From Bugula neritina (taxonomy: Eukaryota; Bryozoa; Gymnolaemata; Cheilostomatida; Bugulidae), in NCBI GenBank assembly GCA_964035545.1, contig OZ037768.1:19900700-19964699 (forward strand): a stretch of 64,000 nucleotides of DNA, given 5' to 3'. The notes beneath the pieces are model-generated. The model had not been told where the DNA came from and searched no databases. It saw only the letters and a list, made by a program, of their open reading frames with translations. The translations under genes and the position numbers were made by a program. Positions 1 to 33,361 of this stretch are shown one piece after another; positions within the stretch are counted from its first letter, which is position 1, and each line of letters starts with the position of its first letter.

Positions 1-554
1 AGCATCAGATACTCATTAGACTTAGCTGTGCTGTATCTGTAAGCGTAAACCCTATTAATATTATCAACATATGCATTGCTTAACATCTATGTTCTTAGCT
101 TTCCGGCTCAACCCCTTTAGCTAAGGTTATTAACAGTTTTTATAGATAAACTAGAATAACAAGTTGTATATAAATGTTTCAGTCTATTCAGTTGAGACAC
201 TGCTGGTTTACTGAACACCCAATGCATCTGTTTACTTACTTATTACTTACTTGCCCATTCACTTTTTACCTATTTGCTTGTTTAGCTTTTTGTTTGTTTA
301 CTTTCTATGCATTTGTCTGTTTGCTTATTTCTAATTTGTTTACTTGTTACTATGCTAAAAGTTGAATTATTCAATATGTCAGCAGCTGATTACGTCAGAA
401 GCTTCTGTTGAAACACCAGATTTGCCTTTAAAATGTAAAACCAAATTTTTGAACATAACGAACCACATCATGTTGTGATTAGAGTTTAGTTAATGCACAG
501 AAGTAAATGCAGAAAAGTAAATACAAGATGCAAAGCAAAGTTATTAGACATTAC
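1..554. other. Intron or 3' flank of the KY-like gene; no exon recognised
   Basis: AT-rich sequence with a T-rich stretch at about 235-345 whose short plus-strand reading frame is only low-complexity Phe/Leu/Cys. The minus-strand exon ending at 555 closes with a good donor (GTAATG), so the next coding exon should lie lower than this or beyond the window start. I found no acceptor-exon-donor combination here. Confidence 0.5.
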
Positions 555-12875
<12,321 letters not shown>

Positions 12876-15660
12876 GATTTCTCTCCTCTTTTACCAGAAA
12901 GTTACACTACTAACTACTCAGGTGGTATCAGCAATGTGTCTAACCAAACTATACAAGCTGATGGAGCAAGTCTTTATTCTCTACTACATAGTACTGTAGA
13001 GTTGTGCAAGAGAACTTTTTGCTCCATGAATACATTATTTAGCTGATTATTCAAGATTTATTGTGCGGCTATTATGGAATTCAAAGCCAATATAATGTAA
13101 GGGATAGATCGGGTTTTATAAAGGCACACATGCGCTAATAACAATAACCAACGTGGTGTTTAATCGGCATCAATAGGTTGCTCTCTGCTGTCATAACAAA
13201 CTCAATGCTCGGGTGAATTCAGCTACGCATGAGCAAAGAGTCAGCTGATCTCTAAGCATTGTTATTACTCCACTCCAATCAATAAAGTCATCAAATATTT
13301 GTGAATATAACACTCGAAGAATGCCTTTATATTCATAATAAATGCTGCCCATAAACTAGGCGCTGTAAAGATATATTAAGTTTACTTTATAATGTAATAG
13401 CACTGATACTTTACATTGTCTTAGGTCTTAAGAACAAAGCTATATAATTATAAAACTGTATACCCTGCAAACATGTATAGCAATTGTAATATAATTACTT
13501 TAGATTTCAAGTCTATTGCAGTGCAACAAAAGAAAAAAGCTGTAGTAAATATTACTATGCTAGTCTGTGTTGTTTGTTTGAAATCAACAAAAGCTTCTGT
13601 TAATATGACTGTTACTATAACCTATATTTAAAAACTGCCACTTTATACCACCCTACATTAGTAACTCTATGTGACAGCTATATACAGTTTTGTGTATAAT
13701 TTTATGTTATTTCAAAGTCAGCAAAGCAAAAACAAAATTCTTGATCATGATTAAAATCTAGAAGATGGCATAATTTTTCACAATAATAATATGTTCAATA
13801 ATTCTTTTATTAGAGCCATGCTATGGTGCAAATTTAAAATAAAAAAATGCATTATATATATCTTTGATTCACACATTTACTATTTATAGTTCCACAAGTT
13901 TGAAGTGTCTTTCTATATGTCTTTGCTTAGAAAAAGATGACAAATCCGTATATTATTCTGATATACAATTTAGATGGAATTTTACAAAAAGCCAAATTAT
14001 ACAATGCATATCTTATATTTTTAACGAATGTAATAATATAGTTATATCTGTACAATCACTGATTATTTTAGTATATTCAGCTATGTTTACTGTTATATGA
14101 GACATATGGCAGCACATACAGACAACTTCAGGCATTTTGGTTTTAATTTATATTATACATTAAATTTATCGTTATCTCTTGGGGGAGCTAGGGTAAAGGT
14201 TAGATGACATTTTGATTTTGAAGATGTAAACTTATGCTTATATACTTGGGACAAAGCACCAATCTTTGAAACTCTTGATTATAGATGACATATAATAGTT
14301 GTTGGTGGCAAGATACACACACGCACACGTATATTTATAATCAAAGGTCTAACTACAACATTTAATAATTACTCTTATGGCACTTAATGTTGGGAAAAAT
14401 ATATTTATTGTTATTAGAAAATAATAATATACAGTTTTGAAACCATGTGAAGTCTTCATGGTAATGACATCATTGCTATTTCTAAACCCATGTGGATCAT
14501 TGTTAAGATAGTAATACTGCTATATAATAGGAAATACCTATCATATAGTTCCTCTTAACTTACTGTACAAGTTACTTATGTTGATTGAGTGATATATTGA
14601 TGATATCTGCTGTCTCAAGAAATAAAAACCATGGACATGGGGTCCGAACAAGATCAACATTATCGAAATGCAGATCCTAAGGTGATTTGCTTATAATTAT
14701 AATAATGTTTCTGTGGCTATAAAAAGTTTTACTAATGACTTTGCATACAGTTATTTGTCATAACAATTTAAATATAAAAAATTTAAAATATCAGGTTTCT
14801 ATTTGATCAAAAGTTGGCATGCTTTGATATTTTTAGGACTTGCTCATCAAATAAGAAAATACAACATTGGATGTTCAATATCTATCCGTATTGATGGTAC
14901 TTTGTCATAGATATTTATTACTGACCTATACCTCAATCGGCATAATTATTTTAACATAATATTATCATTATTATTATTATCATTATTATTATAATATGAA
15001 CGGTAAGTCATAACAATACACGCAAAACTATGTTATATTTTGGCAGTTGTCTTTCCTTTTCATTTGCACGCACTAGTACCGAAAAGCTGGATCGTAAATG
15101 TTTGAATATATCCTATATCATATATCTCTCATTATAACCATTATTCGGCTTCAATGGTCCATTCAGGCTTCGATCAGGTATTGCTCGATATTCCTCTTTA
15201 GTTTTAATAGAACTAAAAGGTAATAAACTTGTTCTCTTCCCGCATGGCCAGAAATCCTGTTGATCTTTATGTAGATCGTATGTCACTTTATTATAATTAT
15301 AGCTTGTGATCTATAATGAAACATTACTTTACTCAAAACTCAAACTGTAAACCGCTATTGTTGCAAACTAAATTGTAGGATTACTTTTGAATGTTATAAT
15401 TGTGTATCCTCTTGTATTATTTTGGTTCAAATGCAGTTGTAAATTTGCCACCTGTTGCTGTTTTTAAAGGTTTACAATTAATATTATTGCATTTGGCTTG
15501 TGGATCTTACTTTGTAACATTGATGTTGATTGCTATGTATACTTATACTTATAGTAGTTATGATTTTATTTTTTAATTGGAATATTCAAGTTTCATATTT
15601 TAATTTTGTGTTGAAACAATAAGTGTAACAATAGCATAACTATTACTAAACTATAGCTAT
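12876..15660. other. Intergenic, upstream of the KY-like gene
   Basis: AT-rich region between the KY-like start (minus) and the PSME3 gene (plus). No coding segment was recognised. The KY promoter and any 5' UTR exon should lie near 12880-13300, but no clear core element could be chosen in such AT-rich sequence. Confidence 0.5.
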
Positions 15661-16520
15661 AAGATTAAGTATAAGGCTAAGCATTATGATTATGATTATG
15701 ATTATCATTATGATTTTGATTATCATTATTATAATTATTGTGATAAACTTAAAGTTGAAGTTTTAGTTTAACAATAACTTAGTATTTAAGTTTAATTTGA
15801 AATTAAATTCAGACCAACTGTAAGAGTAAGTTAATCTTGATCATCATGATAATCATAATGTGATAGTGATACTGATAAGTGATAACCAATAGCCATAGGC
15901 AATAGGCTATAAATATAAGTAATAGTAATACTGATACTCTAATAATACTAATACTAATAGTAATAGTATTACTGTTAGTAATAGTAATAGTTTTTAGCCT
16001 ATAGATTATTAATATTTGTTATACTTAATTAGTAATACTTATAGTTTAATAAATTATACTTGGTCTTATTAATATCATTATGATAATCAGATTATGGCTA
16101 TGCTATGCTATGCCTATTGCCTATTAGTGTTACTTTTAGTATTACTATAAGTATAAGTATAACTATTAGTATTAGTATGGAGCCTAGTAGTAGTAGTAAT
16201 ACTAATAGTAATAGTATTAGTAATACTATTAGTATTAGTATTGGTAAATCACTAAATGTAAAACTAATTACTAATAATAATAATAATAATACGATAGACA
16301 TTACCATTATGAATAGTTAAGCTCAAACCTAAACACTTGCCAACTGTTCAAGTTAATAGTAATTCATAATGATAATATTTATATTAATTGTACGTATACT
16401 TATAGTCAATCAATCAATTATGTTCATCATTATTATTATTATCATGATCATGATCACAGATCATACTGTATGATTATTGATATTATTATGATTATGATCA
16501 TATTTATAATAATAATAATC
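15660..16520. repeat. Cryptic trinucleotide/hexanucleotide repeat block
   Basis: Interspersed runs of (ATTATG)n, (AGTAAT)n, (TAGTAT)n and (TAA)n, often in both orientations next to each other, for example ACTAATAGTAATAGTATTAC. The segment is partly self-complementary. Ser/Asn/Thr/Ile-rich and Leu/Ile/Val-rich reading frames at 16098-16320 on the two strands are products of this repeat. Confidence 0.85.
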
Positions 16521-17094
16521 ACAATGTCTATCATTAAGATTATCGGTATCATTATGTTGTACTTATTTCATTTGAGTGGGAGTTACTGTTGGTGATTAGT
16601 TACTTGAGTGATGATATACACCGGCACATATAGTTATACCTTAATAGCTGAGAGTAAGTCAGTAGAGTAACTAAGAGTAAATGTTAAATGTGACTGAGCC
16701 AGATTTCTTTAGTAAACCAATAATATTGATATTCAATATCTTATTTTTGCCAAGTCAAACACTTGAAATAGTCAAATTTTGGAACTATTTCTCACTAAGC
16801 CCTTGTTGTACAATTTCTTAGTGATTTAAGTTTATTTTAAGTGAGCAAGATTTACATATCTTAATATAGCTTTCAATTTGTATGGATCTTGCAAAATCAT
16901 ATTGCATAGTCAGTTAGTGGTTACCTTTGGTTTCAGTAATCTGTTGCAAAGTACCTGCATGTGTTGAGTTTTCGTAGTGCAAAACCGGCAAGCTTCAGAA
17001 GTGTGTTCTGTAGACATTGATTTTCTGTAGGTTGCTGTGGCTAGTTGACTTAGTTATGTTGTAGAAATAGGTCATTCTTATCTCTTTACAGACC

Positions 17095-20000
17095 ATGTCT
17101 TCCAACCCCAGCTCAGGAAAATCAGTAAGTTCATAGAATGTAATTGGTTAGGAGTTATGGTGCTCCATTGTCCTTAACAAGCTGTTGAATATTTTGTGCT
17201 GTAGCCACTGCTAGTGACCTAGTTATAAATGATTGTCATAGCAGACATATTTGCTAGATCTATAAAATATCTACTAAGGTAGGATTTTAAGTAGAAATTC
17301 AATTACATTTTGACCTGCTTCCATTGACCATTGTAATTCTACGAAGCAAACTCATGTCATAGTTGACTTTTATTGATGCTATTTTATGATGGATTTATTT
17401 CAGGATAAGCAAATGTATTATATAATATTACTTTATCTGTGTCACCAACATTCTTATTGATAATGCGTGTTCATTCGCTGTTACCGTAAGGCATTTGTGT
17501 ATTTCTTTACTTCTGTTATGTGTTTTCGCGTTAGATTGGGTAGAAGTAAACATACAAGTGTTCAGACTGCTCCAGGCATCCATGATTGCAGAACCGGTCA
17601 GATTATTCTGTACCACATCTGTATCTTTTCCTTTCTCTTTATAGGTATCTGAGTTTATTGACAGAAATAAAGAGAAGGTAAGTTGCTGAAGATATTTGCA
17701 GAGTAATTAATTTTAGAAACCAGATTTTTGATGATTGAGTATTTTTTTAAAAATAAAAGAGCACAGATACTTTGAAAACTTGAAAGATTTATTTTCCAAC
17801 TTTGTAAAACTGTTTATCATGTGGATTGGCCTTCATCTTTCATTGTCTTCTAGTACTCAATAAAGTTGATGAATGGTGATAGTCTTGGAATTTAGCGTTA
17901 GTTTATTGTAACTTTGTCGAACTTTTATAGGCCGAGAAAAATGTTATCGAACAGTTCCCAGCAAAGGTTTTGGAGTTGGACGAGTTTTTAAGGGTAGGTA
18001 TTTTGCAAACTCATGTGCTCTTTGAAAGTATGGTGTAATAAAGTCATGGAATTTTCCTAGCTTCTTAAATTTTAGTAGTCTGGTACATTTGAACAACTAA
18101 ACAAGACCTAGTTCGCCTCAATGGTGCAAAGAAAGCAAAATTATGGCAATCAACTTGATTAGCTGCGATAAATCATAGTATTTTTTTCAAATTTATAGCA
18201 AATATTTTTGTGGGTATGTTGTAAAAAGAAAATTTGATATTTTAAGAGGTTTACTAAATTAAAGCAAGTCGTTAAGCTGTGTGATCATGCTTACGTTATT
18301 GTAATTCTAATTTTGCTCATCCCTTCCAGATATATGCTCTCTCACTATAACATAATAAAAATATATCAGATATAAACTTGCTTTTGTAGTCCGAAATCTT
18401 ATCTTTGAACCGACTACCTCATATATTCACTGAAACAGGTATACCTTCCCCACCTCCCATAACTGACTCAACAGAGTTAACAGATCTCAATGGGGTTTGT
18501 AGCAACTTGTTATGCAGCATTGATTTTATACAGCAATCTAATAGAATTGAATATGTAGAGAAAACTGTTACCCAACATTGCGTATCAATATTATACTTTC
18601 ATGAAGTATAAGCTGTGCTCTTGTTATTTTTTTGTAAACTCTTTTGGCTAATACAAAATTTGCTCATCAGATGCTGTAGAATAGATGAATTGGTGTATGC
18701 AACTGATGTAGTGAAATGTGAATATATCAAATCTATATATCGACGTCAATGTACTGTCTAGACTGTGTTAACTATTGTTATATAAGTGCATATATCCAGC
18801 AGGTTGTATTTAACTGTCCAGCAGGTTACCTCTAAGAAGAGGAAGATTTCGGACAGTGCTATTGAGACAACCGGTACGAAGGTGTACGCGTTCGCTAACG
18901 GAGCCGTCATGTGTAATCCTCATCTTAGAGAACTCATCAACAAAATCAAGCCTAAGATTATGGATCTCATGGATTCCACAAACAGTGTGAGTACTACTAG
19001 TTACAGTGTGAGTACTACTAGTTACAGTGTGAGTACTATTAGTTACAGTGTAAGTACTATTAGTTACAGTGTGAGTACTGCTAGTTACAGTGTAAGTACT
19101 GATTTTTACGGTGTAAACTGTACTAATGGTTGCAGTGTGAGTACTAATAGTTACAGTGTGAGTACTACTAGTTACAGTGTGAGTACTACTAGTTACATTG
19201 TGAGTACTAATAGTTACAGTGTGAGTACTACTAGTTACAGTGTGAGTACTACTAGTTACAGTGTGAGTACTACTAGTTACAGTGTGAGTACTAATAGTTA
19301 CAGTGTGAGTACTACTAGTTACAGTGTGAGTACTATTAGTTACAGTTTGAGTACTAGTAGTTACAGTGTAAACTGTACTAATGGTTGCAGTGTAAGTACT
19401 AGTAGTTACAGTGTGAGTACTAGTAGTTACAGTGTGAGTACTAGTAGTTACAGTGTGAGTACTAGTAGTTACAGTGTGAGTACTAGTAGTTACAGTGTGA
19501 GTGCTAGTAGTTACAGTGTGAGTACTAGTAGTTACAGTGTAAGTACTGATAATTACAGTGTAAGTACTACTAGTTACAGTGTAAGTACTGATAGTTACAG
19601 TGTAAGTACTACTAGTTACAGTGTGAGTACTACTAGTTATAATGGCTGTGTTATCAATTGCTTCTTGTGGTATGACTTGCTGATTAAAAGCCCAAAATTC
19701 AACGCAAAGTATTACAGGTTACTGGGGCACCTGAATTGCACCCGTGTTCTGCGACAAAGCACTGGCAATGGAGTTGTTTCAGAAACTTTACATCTGCTGA
19801 CCAGATGGTGTTGAGTGTCTGGCTGTTATGCTAGTCACTATATTTCAGAGTGCCACTAATAAACTGCTCAGTTCAATCTGACAGAATTTTTATCAAATTT
19901 TAAACAAAGCTGGACTTGTAAACCCTAAGCCCCGAATAAGTCACTCTATAGATGCAAAAGTTTTACAATACAACATTTTTATATTTATACATATTAGTGC

Positions 20001-21174
20001 ACCGTTTTGAAATTCATTCTATTTTTACTATGTTTTGTATTTCTAGAGGTGCTGGATAACTAACAATAAAATATACCAATATTGATTATATTAATTACTT
20101 TGTCTTCTTTTAGATAAAAATGTGGATTCAAATGAACATACCGAGGATAGAGGATGGGAACAACTTTGGTGTTTCTATACAGGTAATGCTGTGTATGATT
20201 AGATAAGTCAAGATAGTGTTAAGTTAGTCAAGTCTTGTATAAAATTGGTTAAGTCCTGTGCTGAGTTAGTCAAGTCTTGTGTTAAGTTAGTTAAGTCCTG
20301 TGTTAAGTTAGTCAAGTCCTGTGTTAAGTTAGTTAAGTCCTGTGTTAAGTTGGTCAAGTCTTGTGTTAGCAAATCAACTCTCACTCTGCACACAGGAAGA
20401 AGCCCTTGCAGAGGCGAGGCAAGTTGAGGGAGAAGCTGCTACTTATCTCGATGCTGTCACCAGATACTTTGTGCACAGAGCTAAGCTGTGTGGCAAGCTA
20501 GCTAAATATCCTCATTTGGTTTGTAGTTATGACCTTATTTATTTATTTATCTTGTTGACTTTTTACTTATTTGATTTTAGATTTTGACTGCACACACTTT
20601 TTGGCAAGTAAACTTTGAATTTATTCATTGCAATTATATTTTTAAAAAGCAACCCTAGTTATGTAAGTGGCAGCAACTAGCCCCCCCTCCCCCCCCCCCG
20701 GCAGCGACATACTATCATGCTGCTCATGTTGTAACGTTGCAGGATGATTATCGACAAGCTATTAAAGAACTGGATGAGAAGGAGTTCATCACTCTTAGGC
20801 TTGTCTGCGCAGAGCTTCGAAACCACTATGTGAGTTATAATAAAATGTATTATTATATGTACATGTAGATATATAGTTATATTATTAGTGGGTTACAGTG
20901 TATATATACTTTGTAATACCCTACAATACCATGTGATAATTTATAATGCCATGTAGGAATTTGAAAAATTGGTTTGGATGTGTGTTCTAGTTTAAACTTA
21001 ATTTTCAGAAAATGTTGCTTTGATAATTAATTTTGATAAATAAAAAAATAAAAGATTAGATCATGTTGATATTTTATTACTGATGCCTTTCAGGCCGGAT
21101 TACATGACATAATCATCAAGAATTTAGATAAAATAAAGAAACCGAGGACACAGAATGTTGATACTATGTACTAA
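17095..21174 (+). CDS. PSME3: Proteasome activator complex subunit 3 (PA28-gamma/REG-gamma)
   Basis: Nine exons: 17095-17124, 17645-17677, 17931-17993, 18390-18494, 18825-18986, 20114-20182, 20396-20518, 20743-20829, 21094-21174. All introns are phase 0. The 250-aa product (human about 254) is the nuclear heptameric 11S cap that opens the 20S proteasome for ubiquitin-independent degradation. Landmarks in order: helix 1 (EFIDRNKEKAEKNVIEQF), FPAKVLELDEFL, a linker with the basic KKRK nuclear-localisation-type motif, and KVYAFANGAV. These are followed by the activation loop RIEDGNNFGVSIQEE and C-terminal helices ending in Tyr, as in PA28-gamma. The acceptor lies three bases before ATG, so a 5' UTR exon or trans-splicing must supply the leader. 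Intron 5 opens with the donor-derived minisatellite described separately. Confidence 0.95.
18984..19640 (+). repeat. 21-bp minisatellite built on the PSME3 exon-5 splice donor
   Basis: Twenty-nine 21-bp units (typical AGTGTGAGTACTACTAGTTA plus C) and two 24-bp variants run for 657 bp. The first AGT is the last codon of exon 5, and the first GTGAGT is the splice donor. Almost every unit repeats AGT|GTGAGT or AGT|GTAAGT. Both unit lengths are multiples of three and contain no stop in the exon frame, so the exon reads on as (Ser-Val-Ser-Thr-X-Ser-Tyr)n. The open frame closes only at 19814. Confidence 0.97.
20205..20376 (+). repeat. 21-bp minisatellite filling PSME3 intron 6
   Basis: About eight units of AAGTCCTGTGTTAAGTTAGT plus C/T occupy most of the 213-nt intron (20183-20395). 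The array lies between the donor (GTAATG) and the acceptor (CACACAG). Units are near-identical in the middle and degenerate at both ends. Confidence 0.95.
20681..20699 (+). repeat. C-rich tract near the PSME3 exon-8 acceptor
   Basis: A near-pure C run interrupted by one T, about 45 bp before the acceptor of exon 8. Similar C runs occur after the PSME3 stop (near 21206) and in intron 4 of the next gene (near 24348). Confidence 0.9.
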
Positions 21175-21532
21175 ACAGACCGGTTACCATCGCATTGAAC
21201 GGACCCCCCCCCCACATTCTAGTAAACGAGTGGGTCCACCCAGTCTTGTGATGTAGAAGCTGAAGTTGTCTGCTCTCTGTACCTCCATACTTTCACTAGT
21301 CATGTTATTCTGAGTTGGGCCTGGCGACAAGCTCTATCATTCTTATCATTTAGTAGTTTTTTTAACCCATGAAAATGAAGCCCATTATTATTTGAGAATT
21401 GATTTACCAGTCCTAGATTTCTTCTGAATATTAATGCGAACTTTGCACAGTATTGTAAATTTACAGACTAAGCTTTCCATTGTTGTAAAAATTTATGTTT
21501 AGGTATAGACTTTGATTAGGTTTTTCTTTGAT

Positions 21533-21538
21533 AATAAA
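21533..21538 (+). terminator. Polyadenylation signal of PSME3
   Basis: AATAAA about 360 bp after the stop codon, within GATAATAAACC. It is the first canonical hexamer I see downstream of the stop. Confidence 0.65.
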
Positions 21539-21559
21539 CCATTTATATTAATAATACAA

Positions 21560-22648
21560 CATGCTTTCTCTGTTACTACTGACCATATAGTTTTATTGTT
21601 TGATGCATAGCATGATTACTGTAACTATGCTGAGTGTTGCTAAGTTCACTAGATGGGAAATTCACTGCTGTTAGATTTCGTGCAAAAGTTGCATTCTAAT
21701 TCTTGTTCCAAACTGCAATGTATTATGCACATTGACAAATAACTTCTTCGAAGCAATTTCTTTGTTGGTTTTTCTAAGCTTCATATAATTTGATTGAGCT
21801 TGAATCTACACACCTTTCAAATATGCTTTGAAGACATTGGTGTTTGGCTGTCGAGAATGTGCGAGCCATTGCGCTCTTGGGCTAAGGAGGAGGCAAATCC
21901 TAAAATGGTTGTACACAGGTTTCACACTCCAGTGAACAAGCCATGTTAAAATCAAAGCACTGTATCATGCAAAAGTTGCCTGTAGCATTGGTTAAGTGTC
22001 TTGTAAAGACCTAATGCTAAGTTGTTGAGAATCACAAGCTAGTTTTTGCACTTTGAGACAAATAATATATTTGGTATTTATTGCTTTTAAGTTTAGAGGC
22101 TAAATATTCAGTTGATTTAGATTATTTACTAGATAAACTACATACTACACTGTGACATAGAGGTATTACAGAAATTAATCTGCATGTTTACAGCTATAAC
22201 AGCATAAGTTTATATTAATTAAATGTGTAATAGTGCATTTTATACTTTAACAGATTCAACTTTCTGAATAGAAAACAGCTGTTGCATCAAATATTTTGAA
22301 TATGTGAAATAACTGAATTAGTTGTCAAAATGTTTAGTAGAATTTAAAATTTTAATTTACTTTTAAAAAAGGTAAGAATTTTAGCTGTTGATTACCTTTG
22401 CTGATGTCGCCAAACCTAACTTGCAGGTCATAATATTTCTCTTGAGTGAATAATAATTTCTATTTATGAAATTACCTGCGATGCTGAAATCAACAATTAA
22501 CTTTATTAAGTTATCTACACCCCTATCAACAACTGCATGTGTTATGTTGTTTAGTCTTGTATTTAGAGAAAAATATACCTGGTGTCGTTGAGCGACTAAA
22601 ACCTGTAACCAACTCCATTACAATGAAAGCAAGAAGCTAGGGAAGAGC
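21560..22648. other. Intergenic, PSME3 to the unassigned gene
   Basis: About 1.1 kb of AT-rich sequence with no recognisable exon. It should hold the promoter and 5' UTR of the next gene, but no clear element stands out. Confidence 0.5.
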
Positions 22649-30472
<7,824 letters not shown>

Positions 30473-30583
30473 CTGAATGCAGATTGTGTAAAGTGGCTGT
30501 AGTGGTTAACAGTTAGAAAAAAATTGAGTTTCAACAGCAATTGACAAAATAACAAGTTTATTTAAAGCATCTCTGAGATTTGG

Positions 30584-30631
30584 AATAAAAGAAATCATAT
30601 TTTATACAACCTGTGCTACAAAGATAATAAA
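30584..30631 (+). terminator. Polyadenylation signals of the unassigned gene
   Basis: Two AATAAA hexamers (30584-30589 and 30626-30631) lie 112 and 154 bp after the stop codon at 30470-30472. Confidence 0.7.
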
Positions 30632-32428
30632 ACTATGCAAAAGATTTGTCTATATATTTTGGTAAAGTGACAACCTTATTTGGTAGCTTGACATCAAATG
30701 CTTTGCATTATGCTTCAAATGCAGCAAATGAAATCAGCCATAATTTTCAAGAGAAATTGAAATTTAATAACCATTTCATAGTTAGCAGCTTAGAGTTTTG
30801 GGCTAGGTTTTGAGTAAACATAAAATCTATAGCACCTTTCAGGCTATGTTATCTGTTGCTGGAAAAAAGTGCAGGGTAGATTTAGTAATTCTGTTATCCA
30901 ACCAGCTTCCAGCGTGCTGGGTAATCAATTTTTGCATTAATGTTGCTTTTTTCTAACTTGTATATACATTAAAATTGGAAAATCTATGCATAATAATGCA
31001 CTATACATTTTATTTATGGCCTTGCATTAGATTCTTTTGACAAATAACCATATTTTTATTTTAGTCAGAGTATTTTCATGTTGCTAAACTGTAGGCCTAT
31101 GCATTTTTTCTATAAAAAGAACTTAATCTATGATTCAGATAATTTACAAACTAATCGGACATAATAATAAGATTTTTGGCTTTACAGTCTTGTTATAGCG
31201 AGAGCGAGTTACTTTTTTAATAAGAGTGTTCAGTGCAAGAGCTAGTTGCAAGTTGAATTGAAGCTGCTAATGGTCTTTATTTTACTAGTGCTGATGCTAC
31301 GGTTCATTGAGGGCACAGGTTGCACCAGAATTACTATATCTATCATAAAACAGTTTACATCCAAATTCACTTTTAGAATTACAAATTGCAACATAAAACA
31401 ACTTTGTTTTTTAAAATTGAGCTACATGCAAGTTTAAGAACTGGTTAGATTATTAGAATATATTTTAGCAGAGAAATTTTTACATATTTCACTTGCACGC
31501 AGTAATTTATATGTATATTTTAATGAATAATGTAATGTTAAAAATACCTACTATGGGTAAAATAAGTCCGAAGCATGTTATCAAAAATATTATTAAATAA
31601 TATTGAGGCATTAATTAGTATTCCATTTGCGCACCAACTTGCAGTTGAATGTTTAAACAAGAAGCACAAAGTTTTACAGGAGCAGCTATTTGTGTATATC
31701 ACTTTTCAGAGGCCCAGCAATTTGTGTATATTGCTTGCATGCAGCAGCAAATCACTTGAAGTTTAGAACACAATTTCTCTCCCAAGGTTTGGAACACACT
31801 TCTACAGGCAGCTGGTTCTGTACTTGCTAAATCTATTAGACATACATCTGCATGCTACATTATTTAAGTTAAATAAGCCACTGGCTTTCTCCCCTTAGCC
31901 TGCTCTTTCACATTAGGAAAATCAAGATACAGGTGAATACAGGTAAGTTTGGCATTTGGTATTGAAGTTTAATAGTATGTCGCAGGTCTTTGACGAGTAA
32001 TAAAGAATAACTATAGATGAGCTAGTAGCCTAAACTGTGAAATATCTTTGAGACTAGCTGCACTCTACCTATGTACCGGAAGAGTGTAAGCAACTGCAAC
32101 ATGCTGGTTTGTGGGAGAGACATAGTTGGAGTTTGAGTAGACGTCTAGTTTGGTTGAAGTGGAGTAGTAGACGGCCACTCGCACACTCTCAGTTGAGTCG
32201 GCTTGCAGTAAATAGAACCTGGCGTATTGAGGATTTGAGCCAGATGGGAGGGGGGCACAATAGGCCGAATTTTAAATTCATTGCTCTCATTCGTCCGTTT
32301 TTCAAGTTGCTAGTTCAATAACCTCTAGTCTAAATGTTACACCAGTTGTCTATTATAGGTATCAGCTGGTTGTTTCTATCTCTTTCACAACCTGCGGAAT
32401 AATGAAATTCTCATGACGAAAAAACTGG

Positions 32429-32459
32429 CCCATTGTGCTCTGTACCGAGCTACAATGGG
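32429..32459. other. Short near-perfect hairpin
   Basis: CCCATTGTGCTC and GAGC-T-ACAATGGG pair as 12 bp with one bulge around the loop TGTACC. It has no associated gene and is too short for a typical microRNA precursor. Confidence 0.5.
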
Positions 32460-33361
32460 TCACTGGGTAAGACACAACAAATATATTGAAACAGATAGGG
32501 GGGGGGGGCAAAGTCAAATGCACATTACTCATTTCTACGGTGCCATAATCATTACTGTTTACAACTAAAAATGTTTTTTCTACTTCCACTTCACAGGAAC
32601 TTTCATCAGAAAAAACTTTAGTGACATGTGCTACAAACTTCCGGGTAGACTTTTTTCTATGAACTGTAGCTAAGGTGGCTGAAGTTTGTGGCTGGAGTGC
32701 AGAAAGGGGGGGGAGGAAATGAGCAATTCACAATTTATTTTAGTCAAATACAAGCATATTTTCTCAAAGATATAATGTATAATGAATATCATGACAATAT
32801 ATTAGTAGCAACACCATGCAGAGTGTTTTGTATGATGTATAAAACGGCAAAGCTACCAACCTCACCAGATACATATGAGGGCAGCTTAATCTTGTAGTTT
32901 GGTACTCTTATCACTATGTCTTTGATATTTTACAAAAAGAAGGTCAAAATGGCCATAATATCTATAAATTTCATTAACACTTAAACTAATTTTTTGGGAA
33001 GCAAATTAATAACGGTGCTCAGGGTGCAATGGTCAGGTGGCCAAGTTGAAAATAAATGTGGCTCAAGGAAAATTTATTTTAGAATTTGCTATTATACCAG
33101 TTAAGCAATATAGAGACAAGCAACAGCAACAATATAAGTAAAAACTAGGCTTATTACCTTTGAGTGAAAAAAATTATGAAGCTTTAATGACATCTTAAGA
33201 AATTACAAACAGTAGGTAAAAATAGCTTTTGACTCGCTTCTTCAACATTATGCTCCGCAAGTGTTGAAACTACAATGGCTGAATAATTATGTCTGTTACT
33301 GGCCCCGTATGAATTAAACCAGGATTTCCAAACGCAGAAGTTTATTGCTTATACTTGTTGG

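Noticed and set aside
174-365. 63-codon plus-strand frame near the window start
   Set aside because: Phe/Leu/Cys low complexity from a T-rich stretch, with no relation to the KY-like gene on the other strand.
16098-16320. Opposing Ser/Asn/Thr-rich and Leu/Ile-rich frames
   Set aside because: Products of the trinucleotide repeat block.
18786-19814. A 342-codon open frame as a separate gene
   Set aside because: Its first part is PSME3 exon 5 (acceptor at 18824) and the rest is the minisatellite plus intron. The conserved protein continues at 20114, so it is read-through, kept only as a finding.
32429-32459. MicroRNA precursor
   Set aside because: The stem is only 12 bp, too short for Drosha/Dicer processing.
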